From assembly GCA_021772135.1 (NCBI GenBank), contig JADYXQ010000157.1, positions 1-51,682 of the forward strand: DNA of 51,682 nucleotides, written 5' to 3'. The first letter of the stretch is position 1, and every line of letters starts with the position of its first letter. The stretch comes from Candidatus Obscuribacter sp. (lineage in GTDB: Bacteria; Cyanobacteriota; Vampirovibrionia; Obscuribacterales; Obscuribacteraceae). The notes under the pieces were generated by a model. It searched no databases. It was not told where the DNA came from and was given only the letters and a program-made list of their open reading frames with translations. Of this stretch, positions 49,739 to 51,682 are shown piece after piece. The position numbers were made by a program, and so were the translations under genes.

Positions 49739-51682
49739 ATGTATGCTGAAATTACCGATTGGTTTAAAAGAAAAGGCTGGCATGTTTTTGACTTCCAGAA
49801 AGAAGCCTGGCAGAAATATCTTGATGGTTACAGCGGCCTGATTCACGCATCCACTGGTATGGGTAAAACTTATGCAATTTGGCCGGCTCCACTAATTGAG
49901 TGGATGCAACACGGCGACCTGACTCATGCCGTGCGCAGAGGCAAAGAGAAAAAAGCACGCCTGCCCCTTACCGTTCTCTGGCTCACGCCATTGCGCGCAC
50001 TGGCCAACGATATTGCCCTGAGTTTAGAAGATCCGGTGCGCGAGCTAGATTTGCCTTTTACTGTAGAGACCCGCACCGGTGATACATCGTCTAGCCGCCG
50101 GGCTAAACAAAAAGACAATTTGCCCTCGGCGCTGGTGACTACGCCAGAAAGTCTTTCCATTTTACTTTCTTACGAAAACAGCGCCGAAAAATTCAAACAT
50201 CTCAAACTAGTGGTGGTAGACGAGTGGCACGAATTACTCGGAAATAAAAGGGGCGTGCAAACGGAACTCGCCTTGGCCAGGCTGAAACGGCTCGCTCCTG
50301 AAGTTCGCATTTGGGGGCTATCTGCCACCATCGGCAATTTAGATCAAGCTCTTGAATGTCTGGTTGGATCTAAAACTAAAGCTTGCCTGGTAGAAGCAAA
50401 GCATAAAAAGACAGTAGTGGCACAATCGGTGCTGCCGGAAAATTTAGAGAGTCTGCCCTGGACCGGCCACACCGGCCTGCCCATGCTGCAGGAAGTAATT
50501 AAACTGATTGACGGTGGTCGCACCTCGATTGTTTTTACTAATGTGCGTTCGCAAACGGAACAGTGGTATCAGCGCATCATTGAACAGCGAGAAGATTTCT
50601 GCGGCATCTCCGCCCTGCACCACGGCTCGCTTGATGGCGATGTGCGCCGCTGGGTCGAGTTGGCGTTGAAAGAAGAGCGACTCAAATTTGTAGTCTCTAC
50701 TTCGAGTTTAGATCTGGGGGTTGATTTTTCGCCCGTAGATAGAGTGATGCAAATCGGCAGCCCTAAAGGAGTGGCTCGTGCCATGCAGAGAGCCGGTCGC
50801 AGCGGTCACAGCCCGGGCCAGACAAGCACACTATATCTGGTGCCAAGCCATGCATTAGAAGTAGCCGAGCTGGCGGCTGCTCGCCGCGGCATGGCTAAAG
50901 GTAATATCGAGTCGCGTTATCCGCTCAACAAATCTATCGATGTGCTCTGTCAGCATGTCATTACTGTGGCCCTGGGTAACGGTTTTATCTCCAAAGAACT
51001 ATTTGAAGAAGTAAAAGAAACCTGGGCCTTTCGTGACTTGAACGAAGAGGAGTGGGAATGGATTTTAAATTTTGTCGGTAGTGGCGGTGCTGCACTCAAA
51101 GCCTATCCGGAATACCATCGCATCAAATTAGAAGATGGTCGCTATATCATTTCTGATAAACACTTGGCCCTAAAGCACAGATTGTCTATCGGCACAATCG
51201 TCTCAGACCAGGCCATGGAAGTGAAATTTGTGCGCGGCGAGCGCATCGGTCAGGTGGAAGAATCATTCATCAGCCGCATGAAAAAGGGCGACCGTTTTCT
51301 TTTTGCTGGCCGCTGGCTAGAACTTGTGGAAGTGCGCGACATGAAAGCCATGGTCAAGCTCTCAGCTGTGAAGTCAGGCATTGTTCCCAGATGGATGGGG
51401 GGCCGCATGCCGCTCTCCACTGAGCTTTCATCAGAGCTGCGTATGCTTATCAATGAAGCCAGCGGCGGTGATTATAGCGAACCTGAAATGGCATTTCTCA
51501 AGCCACTCTTGCAGCTGCAGGGAGAGCGTTCACACCTGCCTGCCATGGGCGAAATTCTAGTTGAGAAATACAACACAAGAGAAGGCCACCATCTTTTTGT
51601 TTATCCTTTTGAAGGGCGCCTGGTTAATGAGGGTTTGGCGATTCTGGTTGCATATCAGCTCTCGCGCATCAGCCCCTCTACC
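49739..51682 (+). CDS. Ligase-associated DEXH-box helicase (Lhr-like), cut by window end
   Basis: 648 codons are visible and the frame is open at the window end. Motifs: STGMGKTYA (Walker A, Lys43), WLTPLRALAND, TTPESLSILL, VVVDEWHELLG (DEWH box, 161-164), LSATIGN, IVFTNVRS, TSSLDLGVDF and QRAGRSGH. DEWH and the neighbouring exonuclease and ligase identify the ligase-associated Lhr subgroup. Such helicases move 3'-5' on single-stranded DNA. The ATG at 49739 is in frame; no strong Shine-Dalgarno is seen. Two palindromic operators upstream suggest control separate from the ligase. A PdeM-type nuclease often follows in this operon but lies beyond the window. Confidence 0.94.
   Translation, partial: MYAEITDWFKRKGWHVFDFQKEAWQKYLDGYSGLIHASTGMGKTYAIWPAPLIEWMQHGDLTHAVRRGKEKKARLPLTVLWLTPLRALANDIALSLEDPVRELDLPFTVETRTGDTSSSRRAKQKDNLPSALVTTPESLSILLSYENSAEKFKHLKLVVVDEWHELLGNKRGVQTELALARLKRLAPEVRIWGLSATIGNLDQALECLVGSKTKACLVEAKHKKTVVAQSVLPENLESLPWTGHTGLPMLQEVIKLIDGGRTSIVFTNVRSQTEQWYQRIIEQREDFCGISALHHGSLDGDVRRWVELALKEERLKFVVSTSSLDLGVDFSPVDRVMQIGSPKGVARAMQRAGRSGHSPGQTSTLYLVPSHALEVAELAAARRGMAKGNIESRYPLNKSIDVLCQHVITVALGNGFISKELFEEVKETWAFRDLNEEEWEWILNFVGSGGAALKAYPEYHRIKLEDGRYIISDKHLALKHRLSIGTIVSDQAMEVKFVRGERIGQVEESFISRMKKGDRFLFAGRWLELVEVRDMKAMVKLSAVKSGIVPRWMGGRMPLSTELSSELRMLINEASGGDYSEPEMAFLKPLLQLQGERSHLPAMGEILVEKYNTREGHHLFVYPFEGRLVNEGLAILVAYQLSRISPST

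Noticed and set aside
1-51682. Insertion sequences, integrases or prophage genes
   Set aside because: No transposase or integrase motifs and no long terminal repeats were found.

Overview
The window looks like a chromosomal segment of a non-photosynthetic relative of Cyanobacteria, in the Melainabacteria/Vampirovibrionia group and perhaps near Obscuribacterales. This placement is inference. It rests on a DUF3370 protein (a family I know mainly from Cyanobacteria), a cyanobacterial-style glycine-tailed RRM protein, a cyanobacterial-style HtrA, an MqnA-type (futalosine) menaquinone gene, many Hanks-type kinases, and TPR proteins fused to eukaryote-like protease folds. GC content is moderate throughout. 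I see no rRNA, tRNA, CRISPR array, insertion sequence or phage gene.

Layout. 1-2274 (-): C-terminally cut TPR-caspase. 2489-2893 (-): SSB, behind an almost consensus sigma-70 promoter and divergent from a Ser/Thr kinase (3106-4365 +). 4370-7846 (-): murC-murB-ddl cell-wall operon. 8010-8282 (-): rpsT with its own terminator. 8427-10417 (-): a small unknown protein and a catalytically dead caspase-like protein with a TonB-like C-terminus. 10418-11078: 0.66 kb without a convincing gene. 11079-12831 (+): rsmI and uppP. 12833-18171 (-): an acyl-CoA mutase with the isobutyryl-CoA mutase residue signature, followed by three tandem TPR/double-retropepsin proteins. 18297-22985 (+): hutU, lysC, two small unknowns and an RRM protein. 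23164-25723 (+): a three-gene ABC importer. 25738-27602: an unknown gene, a broken calpain-like pseudogene and a BON-domain protein. 27692-31190 (-): DUF3370, LipM-like and pyrimidine-nucleoside phosphorylase operon. 31311-34770 (+): mqnA, a membrane kinase and a stand-alone E2-type acyltransferase domain. 34799-40947 (-): patatin-like protein without its serine, MshEN-like repeat protein, SAM hydrolase family protein, response regulator, REC-Hpt-REC-REC-GGDEF protein and msrB. 40985-45843 (-): two N-terminally membrane-anchored kinases and HtrA. 45915-51682 (+): TPR protein, then the ligase-associated repair set (exonuclease, ATP-dependent DNA ligase, Lhr-like helicase), cut by the window end.

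How the genes relate. Housekeeping sets (murein precursors, undecaprenyl phosphate recycling, lipoylation, menaquinone, Asp-family amino acids) alternate with signalling and proteolysis genes. Four Hanks kinases fall into two classes: YRDLKPSN kinases with the kinase at the N-terminus, and HRD(L/F)TPDN kinases whose membrane region and PH-like region precede the kinase. A diguanylate cyclase hybrid lies about 1.4 kb from a protein made only of MshEN-like repeats, a fold known to bind c-di-GMP, so the two may form a local circuit. Caspase-like, calpain-like, double-retropepsin and HtrA genes make the window unusually rich in proteases and dead protease relatives.

The points most worth following are the triplicated DTG...DTG proteases, the inactivated caspase and patatin folds, the paired TACAAC-N6-GTTGTA operators over the lhr promoter, the 52-nt palindrome at the end of hutU, and the membrane-PH-kinase pair.
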